Origin: Paraescarpia echinospica
Lineage: Eukaryota > Annelida > Polychaeta > Sabellida > Siboglinidae
Reading direction: 5' to 3'
Length of the DNA stretch: 64,000 nt
Assembly (NCBI GenBank): GCA_020002185.1
Contig: CM034532.1
Coordinates: forward strand, 50,221,349 to 50,285,348
Positions 31,230 to 45,400 of the stretch are shown piece after piece. Within the stretch, counting starts at the first letter, position 1; every line of letters begins with the position of its first letter. A program made the translations under genes and the position numbers. The notes under the pieces were generated by a model. It ran no database searches, was not told the origin of the DNA, and saw only the letters and a program-made list of their open reading frames with translations.

Positions 31230-33238
31230 ACAAGCTAAGACCAGTTTTATTTAGATGACGAGTTTATTTGCATGTCTACCCACTGAACCGTCTCCTCCAG
31301 ATACATGTCTCAAACATCAGACACAGAAGAATATAAGAAACATGGATTGTCTACATGTGCCGACCTTTAAATATCTCCAGCTGCTATGTGCAGTGTGTAT
31401 AAAACACATCATCATCACTTTCACTTTAACAATTCCATTTGTGAGGCAAATTTATACATATTTTACAAAAGGGACGATAACATCAACATATGGCCACGAG
31501 CTGGTGTTTAACAAGTGCCGACGATATTACCACAACATCTGCTTCAAAGGCGACACCTGTGTGTGTGCGTGCGTGTATGTACAGGTGCTTTATAAAACAA
31601 CTGACACACGTAGCGACACGTCGGACATCAGCACTGTTTGGCAGTTTAATCTTCAACTAATGCTACAAAGCTAATGCAACAACTGAGTGCCCAATCCTGT
31701 GTTTCTGAGGAGCGGACAGGACCAACCATCGCCGACCACCCCACCGCAGGCATCCCGGCCAGCGAGGCAGCAACAACACAGCCTATGTGAAACACACCGT
31801 TGTCGCCAACTTCAGAATGCCTCGTGCGTGGAATGTTTATAATTCATTGTAGAAAACATTTTCAGATTCTGTAGCGCAAACACAGGAGTTTGCTGGCAGC
31901 GTTTTCAATGGACACGGCCACATAAAACACGCAGTAAAAGAACTTTAAAAACCTGCGCGCTGAAGGATTCTAAACCGGCAACATTTGGCAGTCAGCTGTG
32001 TGCACGCCAGTGGTCCGAGTGGCACCACGACTCGGGAACACTCATCTCCCCCTCCCTCTAGCCGTCTACACTCTACAACTTCATTTACAACTATGTACAA
32101 AGGCGCCAACCGCCCGGCGCCACGTCGAATGCGACGGGCACAGCACGGTGCAAACACGGTCATCCTGCAAGTCACGTCATTGGCAGCATCGATGCAATTT
32201 TCCTTTTTGAAGTTTTGTTATAAAAATAGTCGAACCATCCAAGTTCGTGCGTGTGGGTGAGTGAGCAGGCTTCACTTTGATGACTGTACATTGCATGAAC
32301 AGAATTGTCATAGCTGCCTCAACGGCAAGGGCCGACGACACACATGAACAGGATGTACAACACGACATCTTACGTAACGTTCTCACTCTCATCATTTCAT
32401 TTGGTGTAAATAAATAAGGCTCTACAAATCAGAACTTGGCAACAGTCGTTCTACCGCAGACAGCTGGCTGTGCCAACTGGACACTCAGCCCCGTTGGATT
32501 GCTCTCTAATACGTCTCTGGTCTCTCCGCCGGCGTGGTCCAGTCAGGCATTTCAATCTTGTACTTCTCTAAGCGTATCAAGTCGTCGACAAGCTACCTGC
32601 AACACAAACCAGCACGGAATAAAACACTGCTCCAGTTTGACAGTCATCACAAAAGTACACCTCATGGACTGAATGATGACAACAATACTAACTCAGGGCT
32701 TGCATGTAATAAATAGCCCCAATTATCATGTAATAATCAACACCAATCAGACATAGTTGTACATAACTTTCTGATATAACAAAAAACTGAAGCGTACCAT
32801 TAACAGTTTGTTGGATGACATCCCATACAAAAGAAGTGAACAATAATTACACTCAATTACAAGGTTATTGTTGGGAAAACATTGATAAGTAGACCGTCTT
32901 TCTAAGATCATTGTTTGGTAGACCAAAATAAAAACCATGTTTCTATGTGGTTGTTGTAATAATAATACCACTAAGCTGCCTTTCTCTGGCTGTTCTTTTG
33001 GTAGACCAGAATAAAAACCAGTCTTTTTGTGGTTCTTGTTTGGTAGACCAGAATTAAAAAACCAGCCCTTCTGTGGTTTCTGTCTGTGGTAATAAAAACT
33101 TCTTTAAACATTGTTGCCCGATATATCGATATCACAACTGCACCTAACATTTCTCACACAAACGATACATAATAAAAGCAACATTTTGGTGCCATCAACT
33201 GTATTTACGCTGGCTGAACGGAATGATATCGCACCTGT
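31230..33238 (-). other. Probable SIN3 3' UTR
   Basis: About 2 kb of unique sequence between the SIN3 stop and an AATAAA on the minus strand at 31246-31251. On the + strand, TTTGGTAGACCA followed by AATAAAAACCA-like sequence recurs three times at 32911-33070. The open frame at 31255-31674 on the + strand has no recognisable content and is probably chance. Confidence 0.5.
31246..31251 (-). terminator. Candidate SIN3 poly(A) signal
   Basis: AATAAA on the minus strand, followed in transcription order by a T-rich stretch (ttgttttattcc) suitable as a downstream element. No nearer canonical signal on that strand was noticed in 31250-33238. Confidence 0.4.
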
Positions 33239-33481
33239 TCAGTCTTTCTGTGGCTGCTGCGTGTGGTACACGACCGTGTACTTGTTGTAGGGACAGAAGG
33301 GGGCATGCTCTGAAGGGTGCAGGTCTACGCGCTTCGTGGTCGAGTCCTTTAGGCCTTCGACATCACCCATCAGCCAGTCCTTGCATGCCTTGGTCTGCTC
33401 GGTGCTCACGTTCTCCCGTGCCCATCCGTCAAGCCACAACTGGAACTTGTTGTGCAGTCGCAGAGACACCTTCTTATGGGT
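33239..33481 (-). CDS. SIN3 terminal exon and stop codon
   Basis: Acceptor tctgttgcag|ACCCAT. Encodes [32 protein letters not shown] and [11 protein letters not shown], then TGA at 33239-33241. The human counterpart is ERVSKRLHQRFQAWVDKW, SKWLMGEGLEGL and NKYRVKYGTV, so the C-terminus is complete. Confidence 0.95.
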   Translation of the reverse strand, partial: THKKVSLRLHNKFQLWLDGWARENVSTEQTKACKDWLMGDVEGLKDSTTKRVDLHPSEHAPFCPYNKYTVVYHTQQPQKD

Positions 33482-36400
33482 CTGCAACAGAACAAGCGAG
33501 ATGTAAAGCAGTTGTAGAGCACAATACGTGTGGCTGAGTAGGAGACATCAATTTGGGCATTGCTTCACCATGATAATGAGCTCATCAGGAAAATCTTGTT
33601 TGACACCTGCTGTTGGCAGACAATTTAAAGATGGCAGCCAATTGTGAACTGTACTGTGCATTGGATATCTCGACAACAAGTGGATGAAAATACATAAAAT
33701 TAATTATAGAAATGAATGCAGGGTGCACAATGGATTTAGCTGACAGTTAGGTAGTCCGTCGGTCTGGCAGTCTCAGGGAAAACAACTAGTCCCGATATTA
33801 TTTATATATATATTATAGTGACAGTTATGGTGAAATTAAAAGTGGCTTTATTTCATAAAGAAAGCAAGCCGTTTCTTATTTCAATTAAATGTTCAACTAA
33901 ATGTCTGGTAATAGTGGACAAGGCAATGTCTGCAGAATTTGAAGCCTGATGTCGATGGCAACGAAGGACCGACATTGTTGGAGTAAGTTGCATCATTTGG
34001 CCTGTGTTTTTCATTAGCGTTTCTTTTCCCGAAGCCAACGACTGAACAATCAGTAACACTGCTGGCGTTTGGTAACGTGCCAAGATAATAAACCAATGCG
34101 GGAATAATGCAATTACGATGGGATATCACATCAAGATGTCTGTAACCCACGCATGTATGTTTGTCCATGTCACTCATCACTCATGGTCGCTAGGCGGCAC
34201 TACCTATCCTAGCCGGATGTAAACAGCCGCCATTTACGTTCTCCATGTTCAGCAAGTTTCCTATTCTAGTCTTAGGGAATATCTAGCTGTGTAATAAAAT
34301 GTTACATAATTGTCTTATTTTGTTTTATTCCATCACAACACCCAACTAGCATGTACACAATTCACATAATCACAGCTAGTCCGATGGGACTGCTCCTCTA
34401 AACATGGACTAGTCTGGTCCCTAAAACTACTCATCCGGGACGATCGAACCAGACTTATTTCTCAGTCTGTGAATCTTTGAATAAAATATGTTGTTAACCA
34501 TTTCAGTGCTGAGTTTCTGGACAGCCAGTTAACATTGAATACTTTTGAGTTTCTTGACATTCAAGATGGCCAGTGAAATAGAAATGTCTTCAAATTCAGA
34601 TGAGTTTTCAGAAAGTTCCGATAAACTTTCATATAACTGATTGAGAACATAATCTGGAATACTGTCACTAGCTTCTGACATGTTTGGTTTTTACAAAAAT
34701 GGTAAATCATATTGAAGAATTTGTGAAAATACAGACAGTGCCAACAAAACAATAATAAAGCAACTGTGCATAAATTATCAGGAGTGCACTAATTATACTA
34801 ATGATGCCACTGTGTGAGTGCACCGTCATAATTAGTGCCTCACAAACTTACTGCATACTCATCACGTAAACATAATAAACCAAAACTGGAATGATATTTG
34901 TAATATTCTCTCTTATCCCTATCATCGTCCACCTCGTTTCGACTTTGTTGTTTATGAAGACAACTAATTCCAATGCGCAATAAAACAATAACATGCGAAA
35001 CAGCCACCACGCATATCACAGGCCCATGCTGGCGTGTTCATCCATCAAGTCAAAAATCCTAAATATTTTATTTTTTTGCATAGAAACATCCTACGATATT
35101 TATATCAATGGAAAGTTCTAGATTTTGTGGTTCCAGTCATAGTCGTTTGGTGGCGCTACAGTTAACGTTAATTTGAACTAGTAAGGGATAAGCTGCTGTG
35201 GCGCTATTCCCGCTGCAGAGGGCTATCGCATTCAAGCGTCATAAATCGGTAGCCCATTGCAGCGGGCTCTCGCACTGAAATGGTTAAAATTGCCGTGTTG
35301 CACTCAATCAAGTTTCAGATCTTGAAGCAAAGTTCAACAGTAACGTCAATTTCATCATGCTATAACCAAAAAATCACAGAACTTACCATAAGTTCTCCAG
35401 TGAAACAAATGTAGCCAGGCAGGTTAGTTTTGCCCTAGTAAAACATCCAATTCTGATGGTTAGTTTTGAAATTACGCATTATTTTGTAAATGACATAAAC
35501 TTGCGTGAAAACATAAAATAATAATTTACAAAATGGCTAGCATCTACTGATCATATTACTGAATGAAATAACAACATGAAATAACAATACTACTGATGTT
35601 GTATACATCGATTTGTGACTCAAAATTAACGAAAAACGATCTCGATCAAATCCGCCAAATGATGCATAATGTCGGAGTTCATTTTGACGAACACAACTCA
35701 ACTTCCTTCCAAATAAACTCTTTTAATTCACAAACTGCTTTTGCAAAATGGCGAAAACACACATATTCTTGACCTTCTAGAATCTAAGTCACCAATTTAA
35801 CCTGGCTAGTTAGTGTAAAAGGATCCGATCGCGGTAAATGCAAGGCCTAGGTGCAGCAAGTTTTGTGGGCGCTTTTTGACGGCTTGCGCACACAAAGTGC
35901 CGTGTGTTATGCAGTAGAGTTAAACAGAATCCGTTGTTAAATTTAAAAAAATTTAAATGCAAAAGCCACTGCCATATCATATCGCCAGACACTATTTCCG
36001 TGACACACTGGCAAAAGTGTGTCAGTGTCGCCTCCTAGTGTCGAGTTTTCAGTATGCAAGATCACTGTTAAGGAGCAAAATCAATTTCGAAGAGCAAAAT
36101 CGTGCTCATGAGCTGATAAGAATGTTAGTGAAACGGTCCCCTAGTCCACCACAACAGGCATGCAAGGCATCAATTGATCAACAAATTCCAGAGCAGCTCA
36201 GCTCTTACTCCAGAACAAGAATGAAATGGTAAAAAAGATAAGAAAAATAGTAAACAAATCTTTCATCCTCTCTGACCATGTCTCATTTACATACACATGA
36301 AATATCATAGTATTCTGATTTAATTTATTTACAACCAGCAACCCTCTTGGATTTAGAACTATAAATGATTCCCAAAATTGCGCAATTTTGAAGAAACAAA

Positions 36401-39400
36401 AACCATTTTCTCTCCACTAGCGAGTATTGATGTCGCCTGAACGTTTACATACCTCCTTGGCCCGCTTCAGTGCCATCCTCTTGTAGAGATAACTCTCACT
36501 GTTGACTACGTACACCAGCTTGAACGAGTTCACATTGAACTTGCACTCGGTGTTCTCCAAAATGTTCAGGTTCTCCGTCGAGCCACTGGTGGCGCCATCG
36601 CATGCACCGTCGCTGCAACTGCTGTTCGACTTGTTTTGCGCGAGATTGGAGGTTGTCGATGCAGCTGGCGTCACCTCTTCCGTTGACTCACTCGCCTTGC
36701 TCTGTTGTTGTTGCTGCTTGTTTAGTCTACGCCACTGGCGTATACTCCTGCAGAAATTATTCATCTGTACATTGAAGCATTATCAGCGCATCAGAGATTC
36801 AAGGATAACCACAGAACTGGAAAAGGTTAGTATGTTTACAGAAGTAATTTTTTCTTACAATATAATGTGAGATCAGTTAATGAAGCCAATTTGAAACTAT
36901 GGTTGTGCCACAGAATTGGGACTGGTCCCAATTTTGTGTCAGGTTAAACAGTGACTAACACTATGTGGTCCTGTTGTGGCCTTTCATCAAAGCTCCTGTT
37001 AGGTCTGGCGTGAGTCAATAGGTTTTACTAGATCGCATTCACAGTGTATAGACTTACAATGTGTGTCATTATGCGACACTGTGTCATACGACAAAATCGA
37101 ACCCGAAAATTGGTCATGTAAACGAACATTTACACAAAATAATGTTTTGCAGTCCACGGGTGCTTCTAGCAACACCATATATATATGAGACACTTCACTA
37201 AACCCAATTTCACACAACACACAGCAACTGAAAACAACATCACACCCTCCTGCAGAATAGTTTTATCCTAGCTGAAATTACACCCACTAAAACTCGGTGC
37301 AACACGGAACTACCCGAGAATTCACAATGCCCAGATGCTCCCCACCCAGCCCGAAGAAACAGAGAGAAACTTACCGTGAGAGGAAGACGGGTTTACGTGC
37401 CAGCTGCTGCTTGAGCTCGTCCGAGATGTTGTCTCCAATACACAGGTACTTGTCAACGTACTCGGACCACCGGTCCACTTCTGCCATTTCCCCGCCCTGC
37501 TCCGTGTCCGTGTCCAGCAACTCTATGGTCATCATGCAGCTCGTCTTGTACTGAAACACACCACATCAGTCTCCTATACATCAATATGCTCACTTGGGAG
37601 CATCGTAAGTGCATCTCGTCTGGAGTGCTAAGGTCCATGCGCCTTTATTTTCATCTGCTTTCTTGGACCATTGGTCTCTGATGTACCAACTGGCGATGTA
37701 TTTCAGAAAACACAACAATGGTTATTTAGAGTTATCTACTTTTTTAGTGGACAAATTGAATGAGACATTTTCCAGAGGGGCTACAGCGGTGTTATCTTTG
37801 GGATATTACCAGCTGCATGCAATGGTGCAATTGGCAACAACAGATAACATGGTCACTAAGAATGAGTTTAAGTTCAAAATACTGTGATGATTCTAACAGT
37901 TGCCCTTGGTCGTTGATCCAGCGGTGGGTGTAAGCCAGTGACTACTTTGTACATTGTATGTACATTCCCTAGCCTACATATGTTTAGTTCTAGCAGCAGA
38001 CCTATCACTTAGCATCTACAGACTTGTATGCAGCTGTTGACATTTAACCGGAATTAACTTACAAAAATAATTTGATGTGAGAGATTACTAATATTTCCAC
38101 TAAAAACATGTTAATACAGTCACAATGACGATACTTTATTGTCCCTTGGGAGGGAAATTCATTTGGAGTGTAGAGCAGCATATTAAGACAATTAAAACAA
38201 ATGTACATGCAATATAAAAAATGTAAAAATAAAAAGATTAAAAGTAATAAAAGTTATATCAGTTAAATAAATAAATAAGTTGAATATGTTACAACAGTTT
38301 TTAAAAAGTCAAATCGTCTCAGGCTCACTCAGTGTCAAACTGGCAGGGAAGACTGCCAGAGATGGAGGGGAACGAAGGTCAGTTACTCATTCATTAGTCT
38401 TATTGACGAGGGGACAAAAGAGTTTCGAGTGCGGTTCAATTTGCAGTGAGGGAGTTGAAAGCGGCGGCCAGAAGGAAGTAGTTTATAGCATGGAAACAGG
38501 GGATGTTCGGGGTCTGAGGAGACGTTCCTTCCCTTTCTCTCTGCCCGTTGTCTGTATAGATCTTCTAGAGTGGTCTGCTTTTTTTCCCACCACCTTGCCA
38601 CTAACCCTGACTGTTCGTGCCAGAGTGTTGCGATGCACGATACTCAGGCCGCCATACCACACAAGAAACCCAAATGTAATAGAGCTTTCTATGTAGCATC
38701 TGTAGAAGGTTTGTAGAACATGTGTCTGACACTGAATGACCTGAGCTTGCGTAAGAAATACAGCTTTTGCTGGCATTTTCTGTTAATTACCGCTGTGTTT
38801 TCACCAAATGTGAGCTTTGCATCAATGATAGTGCCGAAATACTTGTATTCATCTACTCTCTTTACACACTCTCGGTTAATGAATAGTCTCTTGGGAGAAG
38901 TAGGATTTTGTCTAAAATCTATTATGAGTTCTTCAGTTTTACGAACGTTCAGGTCTAGGAAATGATTGTCACACCACACTGTGAAATCAGCTTCAGCGCA
39001 CGCACACTTGATCAGAGCCGGATAGGTCGACGATAGCTGTGTCATGAAATTGACGCTCTCCTGGCTGCTACGACAGTCGTCTGTGTAAAGTGTGAACAGA
39101 ACAGGGGAGATCACCGAGCCCTGGGGGGCACCGGTGAAAGTGAAGAGCGAGCTCGAAACAGCACCATTATAGCGCACTCCTTGCTTACGCTCAGTAAGAA
39201 ACTGGTTTACCCACAAGATGATGTGTGGGTTCACATGCATATTGACAAGTTTACTCATCATGATGTGTGGCTGGATGGTGTTGAAAGCCGACGAAAAATC
39301 AATAAAGACTATCCTGGCAAACAACTTGGGCTTTTCCAGGTGAGTATACACACTATGACATAGAGTGAAAACTGCATCATCCACACCTCGATTGTGTTTA

Positions 39401-42400
39401 TACGCAAATCCAGTTGATCCCCAACATGCTGCAGGAGAGGACGAAGTACGAGTCGCTCAAAGCACTTCATGACGATTGAGGTAAGCGCCATTGGGCGGTA
39501 GTCGTTGAGAACAGATGGCACAGGTTTCTTGGGGACAGGACATATAACTGACGATTTCCAGGCCGGGGGGATGCGATGCTGCTTCAGAGACCAGTTGAAA
39601 AGGATGCTGAACACTGCACCCAGATGAGCATGGCACTCCTTGAGGACCCGGCCACTGATGTTGTCAGGCCCAGCTGCCTTGTGAGGATTAACGTGCTTGA
39701 AGATCTTACTGATGTCATCAGGAGTTGTTTCTGGGGTATCATCCTCAGTGAGCCGAGACTCAATATCATCCACAGCCTCCTGACGCTCACGTGAGAAGTC
39801 ATGCCGGTCAAAACGCCCAAAGAAGGAATTCAAGTCCTCAGCGAACTTGAGACTCTCTTCCGCTGACTCTGAGGTTTGTATGACACGTTTGCCGGACTCA
39901 ACACCAGACAGAGGTTTTAGTCCCTGCCATGCCCTGCGCATATTGCCGTATTGGAACAGGCATTCAATTTTGTCCTTGTATTCTAGTTTAGCGTGCCTGA
40001 TCTGCTTTTTTAGAGTACACTGGATCCTTTTTGCTTCAGTGCGGTTGTTAGACATGAAAGCCCTCTTCTTCTCGTTGATTATGTTTTTCAGTTCTTTACT
40101 CACCCACGGTTTGTTATTTGAGAAGATTTTGTCTTTATGGGGACAATCATATCTTCACAAAACTTGATATAGTCTGTGACGACATCAACTGCTTCTTCAA
40201 GCGAAGAACTGGATCCCACAAAGTACAGTCAAAACACCCCCTGAGGGCGTCGACCGAGTTCAAGTCCCACGTTTTTACAGTTTTCTGCACTGCTTTCTGT
40301 CTCTGCAGTTTAGTTCTATACGCCGGGATCAGATGTACCACATTGTGATCAGCTGTACCGAGTGCCATCTTCTTCACGGACTTGTACGCGTCCTTAATGT
40401 TGCCATAACAAAGATCCAGGGTGTTACTACCTCGTGTCTGACACGTCACGTACAGCTGGTAAACAGGCAATGTTTTGTCTAATCGGCAGCTATTGAAATC
40501 TCCGAGTATTATGTTAGGCGCGTCTGGTGACATTGTCTCACGCCGGTGCACACAGCTAGTGATTGCATCAGCTGCGCGTGCAACATTAGCTGACGGTGGC
40601 ACATAGACCAGAGTTAAAAACAGCTGTCCGAACTCTCTGGGTAAATAGGTCGGACGCAGCGACACTGACAATAGCTCCATGTCCGGGGTACACAGTTCTT
40701 CCCTCACGATGAGAGACTTGCACCAGCGCTGGTTAATATACACACAGATCCCTCCACCCTGTGATTTGCCACTCAGCTTTTTGTCCCGGTCCAATCTCAC
40801 TTGGGTACCAAAGCCATCAACGTAAAGTTCACTGTCCGGTAATGTTTGATCTAACCAGGTTTCAGTCATACATATCAAACAAGCTTCTTTATAGGCCCAC
40901 TGTAGTGCAACATTGGTCTGAAGTTCGTCAATTTTCGAACGTAATGATCGGACATTAGCTAACATGATAGAGGGCAGGGGGAGGGTGTGTACCTTCTTTT
41001 TCTTCAATCTCTAGCGAACGCCGCCTCTCTAGCCCCGCTTGCATCGCGGGTTGTTTCTATTGTTAGTGTCCGAGAGCACTGTAAAGTCATTTAAATCCAG
41101 GAGTGGACCAGAAAGATTGTCAGTGACACTGGGTCGCAAGGCCAACAGCGCATCTTGAATCTGCCATCTTGCCAGATCGGTTCACCACTCACACACACGA
41201 GTAAAATGGTCCATAAAACTGCCAAAACTTTGGTTGTTCTGCCGCACAACATCTTCATATTACTTCTCGATGAACCTATTTAACGTCCTTCAGTTAAAAC
41301 TGACGAAAAACGATAAACAACACAGAGGCTAAATACAAACACTCCAGGTCGCCACAACAGCGCCCTCTATTTTATTTTTATACACACAATTTTTACTGTT
41401 TTTCCTATCAAATTCCATTGATTAGAACACAGACAACACAACCGAATACCCACTTCTGTGACCCGTGTAAACAAACAAGCACAGAAACTAGTTGACTTTT
41501 ACAGTAAACAAACACAACTCACGATGACGATCTTGAAGCAGTTTTCGTCGGCCATTAGTTGTTCAGCCTTGTGCTGGTACGTTGTCTCTGCCCCGAGCCG
41601 CTGGTGGGCTGTGTTTATAACACCCCCTGTCGCCCCGTGCTTCTTCTCGTCATCCACAAGCTTCGTCACCTGTAGACATCCCTCGTCTCCCGCCAGGTGC
41701 TGCAGCTGTGGCACACAAGTGACATTGTAGTACCAACAACACTCTCAGTGTAGGAAAGAATCAATTTAACAACTCATCTAGAAGTCTACCTCCCCTCACC
41801 TCCCACCCCATCCCTCTCCTCCCACCCCATCCCTCTCCTCCCACCCCATCCCTCTCTCCCTCCATAAATGTTACAGGAGAATTTCTGATAATAACATCCT
41901 GTGAAATACCTATACAAAAATAAACCATGCAAAAATCAGAATAACTGCAAAGACAACGTAAACAGCCACATGTGAACAAAGAGCACCCATACCTGTCTAA
42001 CGATGTTCTGTATCAACTTGTCCATGGTGAATGCGATGTAGGCATGAATGCCGAATAGTTCCCGAAGCGTGTCCTCATAGACACTCGACTCAAGGTTGCC
42101 ATCCAGCACATTCTTGACCATGTCCAAGAAGTACGGGTAGTAGTCCTCAGGCTCGACCTCACCTGTTGTAGACACATACATTGTCATACAGGTTCTACCT
42201 CGCCTGTTGTACACATACAGTGTACGATACTGTACAGGTTCTATCTTGTATGTAACACACACATACACAGTGTATGTGTGTAACATCCCTGGCCATCACA
42301 ACCAATAGGGCAAAGAAACCTCCAAAAGGCAGTACAAACACAACAATTCTGAATAAAACATGGTAAAAGTACAAATGTACCTATCCTGAACTTCACAAAC

Positions 42401-45400
42401 ATAAACCTGCAGTATTTAAAATACAAATATGTATCTCACTGAAGCCTTACAGTGTACTAAGCTCAAACACACAAATCAAAACTTTCAGACACTGCTATCA
42501 AAGCTAGGGTTATGTTCATACATCATTTTCTACTGTACACGCTGTCAACATTTTGCTTCAGTATTGTTTATTTTACATATATAACACCGAGACTTACTGG
42601 GTGCTTTGAGGCGCAGTGCGATGGCAGTTGACTCCTTCCTCTCCTTCTTGTAGCGACACTCGTCAGCAGCGATACGACGCGCCTGTTGAGCAATCACTTC
42701 CAGTCTCTCGCACAAGAGTTGGTGTAACCGCAGGAACAGGTACCAGTTGTTGTTGACAAAGAACAGCGAGTACATCTCATCCTGAAACACAACATCAACT
42801 ATCTAGATACTGCTGTCAGGCACTGTAGGGAGGCAAGAATGACATTGCTATTATATACACTGCCTGCTTGGTCCCTCTCACACACCCAACATGGAAGCAG
42901 CTCCGGCTGCAGAGAGCAACAAAAATAGTGATCAGTGAATCCATGACAGGTCACACATTTAATACCTATGACACTGTGTGGGATGATTTACTTCCCCTGG
43001 CACAGACACCAGTTAAAAGGGATAAACTCATTTCAGTATCTCTTCCAAATGACATATATAAAATGTGGTGAATGAAATTGCCCAAGTTTCAAAATGGCGG
43101 CAGATGGAATTAAACCACCATTCCCTCGATCGACAGTCCGGAACTCTATCAAGCAATCAACACTCCCCACAAACAAACATCACACGACAATCAGTATCAG
43201 CATGTAAGTAGTGTAAGTTGTTGGCAGCGATTTACAAACATACACACAATTTGAAAAAAATGGGCCAAGAGGCCCTGAAGTCCTGTGGAATATATTGTGG
43301 TGGCACTACAACATGGAATGTCAATACCAAATTAGAGACAAAATTACTGCAGTTTTGAAGAAAATAGGCAAAATGTGAAAATTTAGCATTTTTGGGGCAC
43401 TTAGAATGATTCAATCAAATACAGATTTCTTGTGTATAGTGGCACTACCACATGGAATGTGTTTGCAAAATTAGATAAAAAGTTACTGCAGTTTTTGAGA
43501 AAATATACAAAATTGTGAACATTTTGCATTTTGGGGGCCCTGAGGTGCCCTTAGAATAATTCAATGCAATACAGATTTCTTGTGTATAGTGGCAATACCA
43601 CATGAAATGTCTGCAATATCAATGAAAAAGTTACGGACAAGTTTTTGAAAAAATATGCAAAATGTGAAAATGTTTTGATTCAATCAAATACAGATTTCTC
43701 ATGCAAAGTGGCAGTACCCTAAGATGTCTATGCAAAATTAGAGAAAAAGTTGCTGAACGGTTTCCGAGATATGGCAGCCAACAGCACACGGTGGGTGCAG
43801 AGTGATGGCATAAGTCCGTTGGACCTTCGGCCCAAAGAACAAAAAAGATAATCCAAGAGAAATTAATAACTAATTGACCACCACATCCCGTCTGCTTTCA
43901 TCTGACCTGCTTTGGACAATCACCATTACAGATACAAACAGAGACAAGAGTGGAATTTGGCCAAAACCGGCCCACCCCACCCCAATCTTGATGCTGTACC
44001 TCGGCAAGAAGTGAAACATACACATACATTCGTCTCGGTCGCAGGCATCTGTTGTTGCTCTTTGTCCGAGTCTGTTCCACTTCCACTATTGACAGCGCCA
44101 TTCACAACGGGATCGTCCGAGCTGGCTGCATCGTTCGGTGATATCTCTTTCGTGGCTGCCTTCTCTGCCTTGCCATTCGTTGGAGCAGTTGATGCTGTGG
44201 CCTTGTCTACCGTCTCAACACCTTCATCCGTGTCCATGTCTGCAAGCCACAGAGCTCATTACACATAATACTTCCCTGCAAGACAGCCAGAACAACTGGG
44301 TCCTCACAAGGGCAGGAACAAGGACGGTGGGTGAGGAGGTTGAATAACATGAGGGGAGACATTGAGACTTTCACTTTAAAATAGGCTGTAGTAGTGGTGA
44401 TGTATGCTGGCGAGAACAAGTTGTGAGAGCATAGGTTGTTTGTGTCTACCAAACCACGGAGTTCGTTGGTTAATATTCTTTACGCACATTGTTCACAGAA
44501 AACAGCTGTAAGAACTAACTGACGTTTCTTTTACTATAACATTTATTAATGTGAATGATATATCTTCAACATCAATCTTAGTGAAATTCCATCTTAGTTA
44601 ATATTACACAGCTTATGTTAGGCTACGCCTTATATTCATATACCCATTCTTTAAAACTAACCACAATAAATTAGTTAACAAAGTCTAAGAACATCACTAA
44701 CATAAAAGTAAAGGTACTGAGAAGGCAGAATACATAAATTGAGGCCAGCGTCAACCCGAATGCGAGGGACAAAGTGGCAAGCAACAAGAGAGACACTGAC
44801 TGTCATCGTCCTTGTCCTGTTCGTCGTCGCTGAGCTCGCCACGTGGTATAAAGAACAGGTCTGGCATGAGGTGATAGAGCAGCTCTTTGATCTTCTGCTT
44901 GTCCTCGTTATGTAGACTCGTCTGCCGCTTCATGTGGTGCACGATCAGTGTGACGGCATCGTCCAGGATCGACCGGTCTCGGTATTTCAACGTCATGTGT
45001 GGTCCGCTCACTTCCGACCCCTCGTTCGTGCGATCCTGCATCTGAACACCAAAATCTCTGTCAGAAGCCTTCCAGAGTAGTCTAACTGTACAGGAGCAGT
45101 TAGGTCCACAATAAACAGGGAAATGTGTCATGATGGGTCCCAGCAACATGAACAGGGTAAAAAACTATAATCATCAATGTTTCGTCTTTTGTAAAGCGCC
45201 ATAGAGCACTGTTTGATTATGCCTCTAAACATTTTTTAAATGATTATTATTATTACTACTTTAGACACAAGTATCTATGATTTGTTTATAGTGTAATGCT
45301 AGTAGGAAACAGAATGTGAACAGTTATTTTAACAGTACTTTTCCTCATTTGCTCACCAATGCATTCGTCTATCTATTTACAACAATATAACGAGAATGTG

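Larger units (their letters stand above)
38128..41370 (-). mobile_element. Decayed Rex1/CR1-like non-LTR retrotransposon in SIN3 intron
   Basis: Same strand as SIN3, between the exons at 37375 and 41523. Endonuclease (about 41007-40147), then reverse transcriptase (about 40103-38700), then a tail at 38170-38128 with the hairpin-like TTTCCCTCCCAAGGGA and CAATAAAGTATC, a 3' end shared by many CR1/Rex1-type LINEs. Frames shift near 40140, 39390 and about 39050. The 5' limit is approximate; 41010-41370 is probably its 5' UTR or ORF1 remnant. Confidence 0.85.

Noticed and set aside
31255..31674. 139-residue frame as a gene
   Set aside because: No homology, splice sites or supporting context; it lies antisense to the probable SIN3 3' UTR.
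35957..36232. 91-residue frame in the last SIN3 intron
   Set aside because: No recognisable domain, no splice sites, opposite strand inside an intron.
36748..36775. Alternative acceptor tgtacag|ATGAAT for the SIN3 exon at 36453
   Set aside because: With the phase left by the previous exon it would read an immediate TGA stop; the ctgcag acceptor 18 nt downstream keeps the frame.
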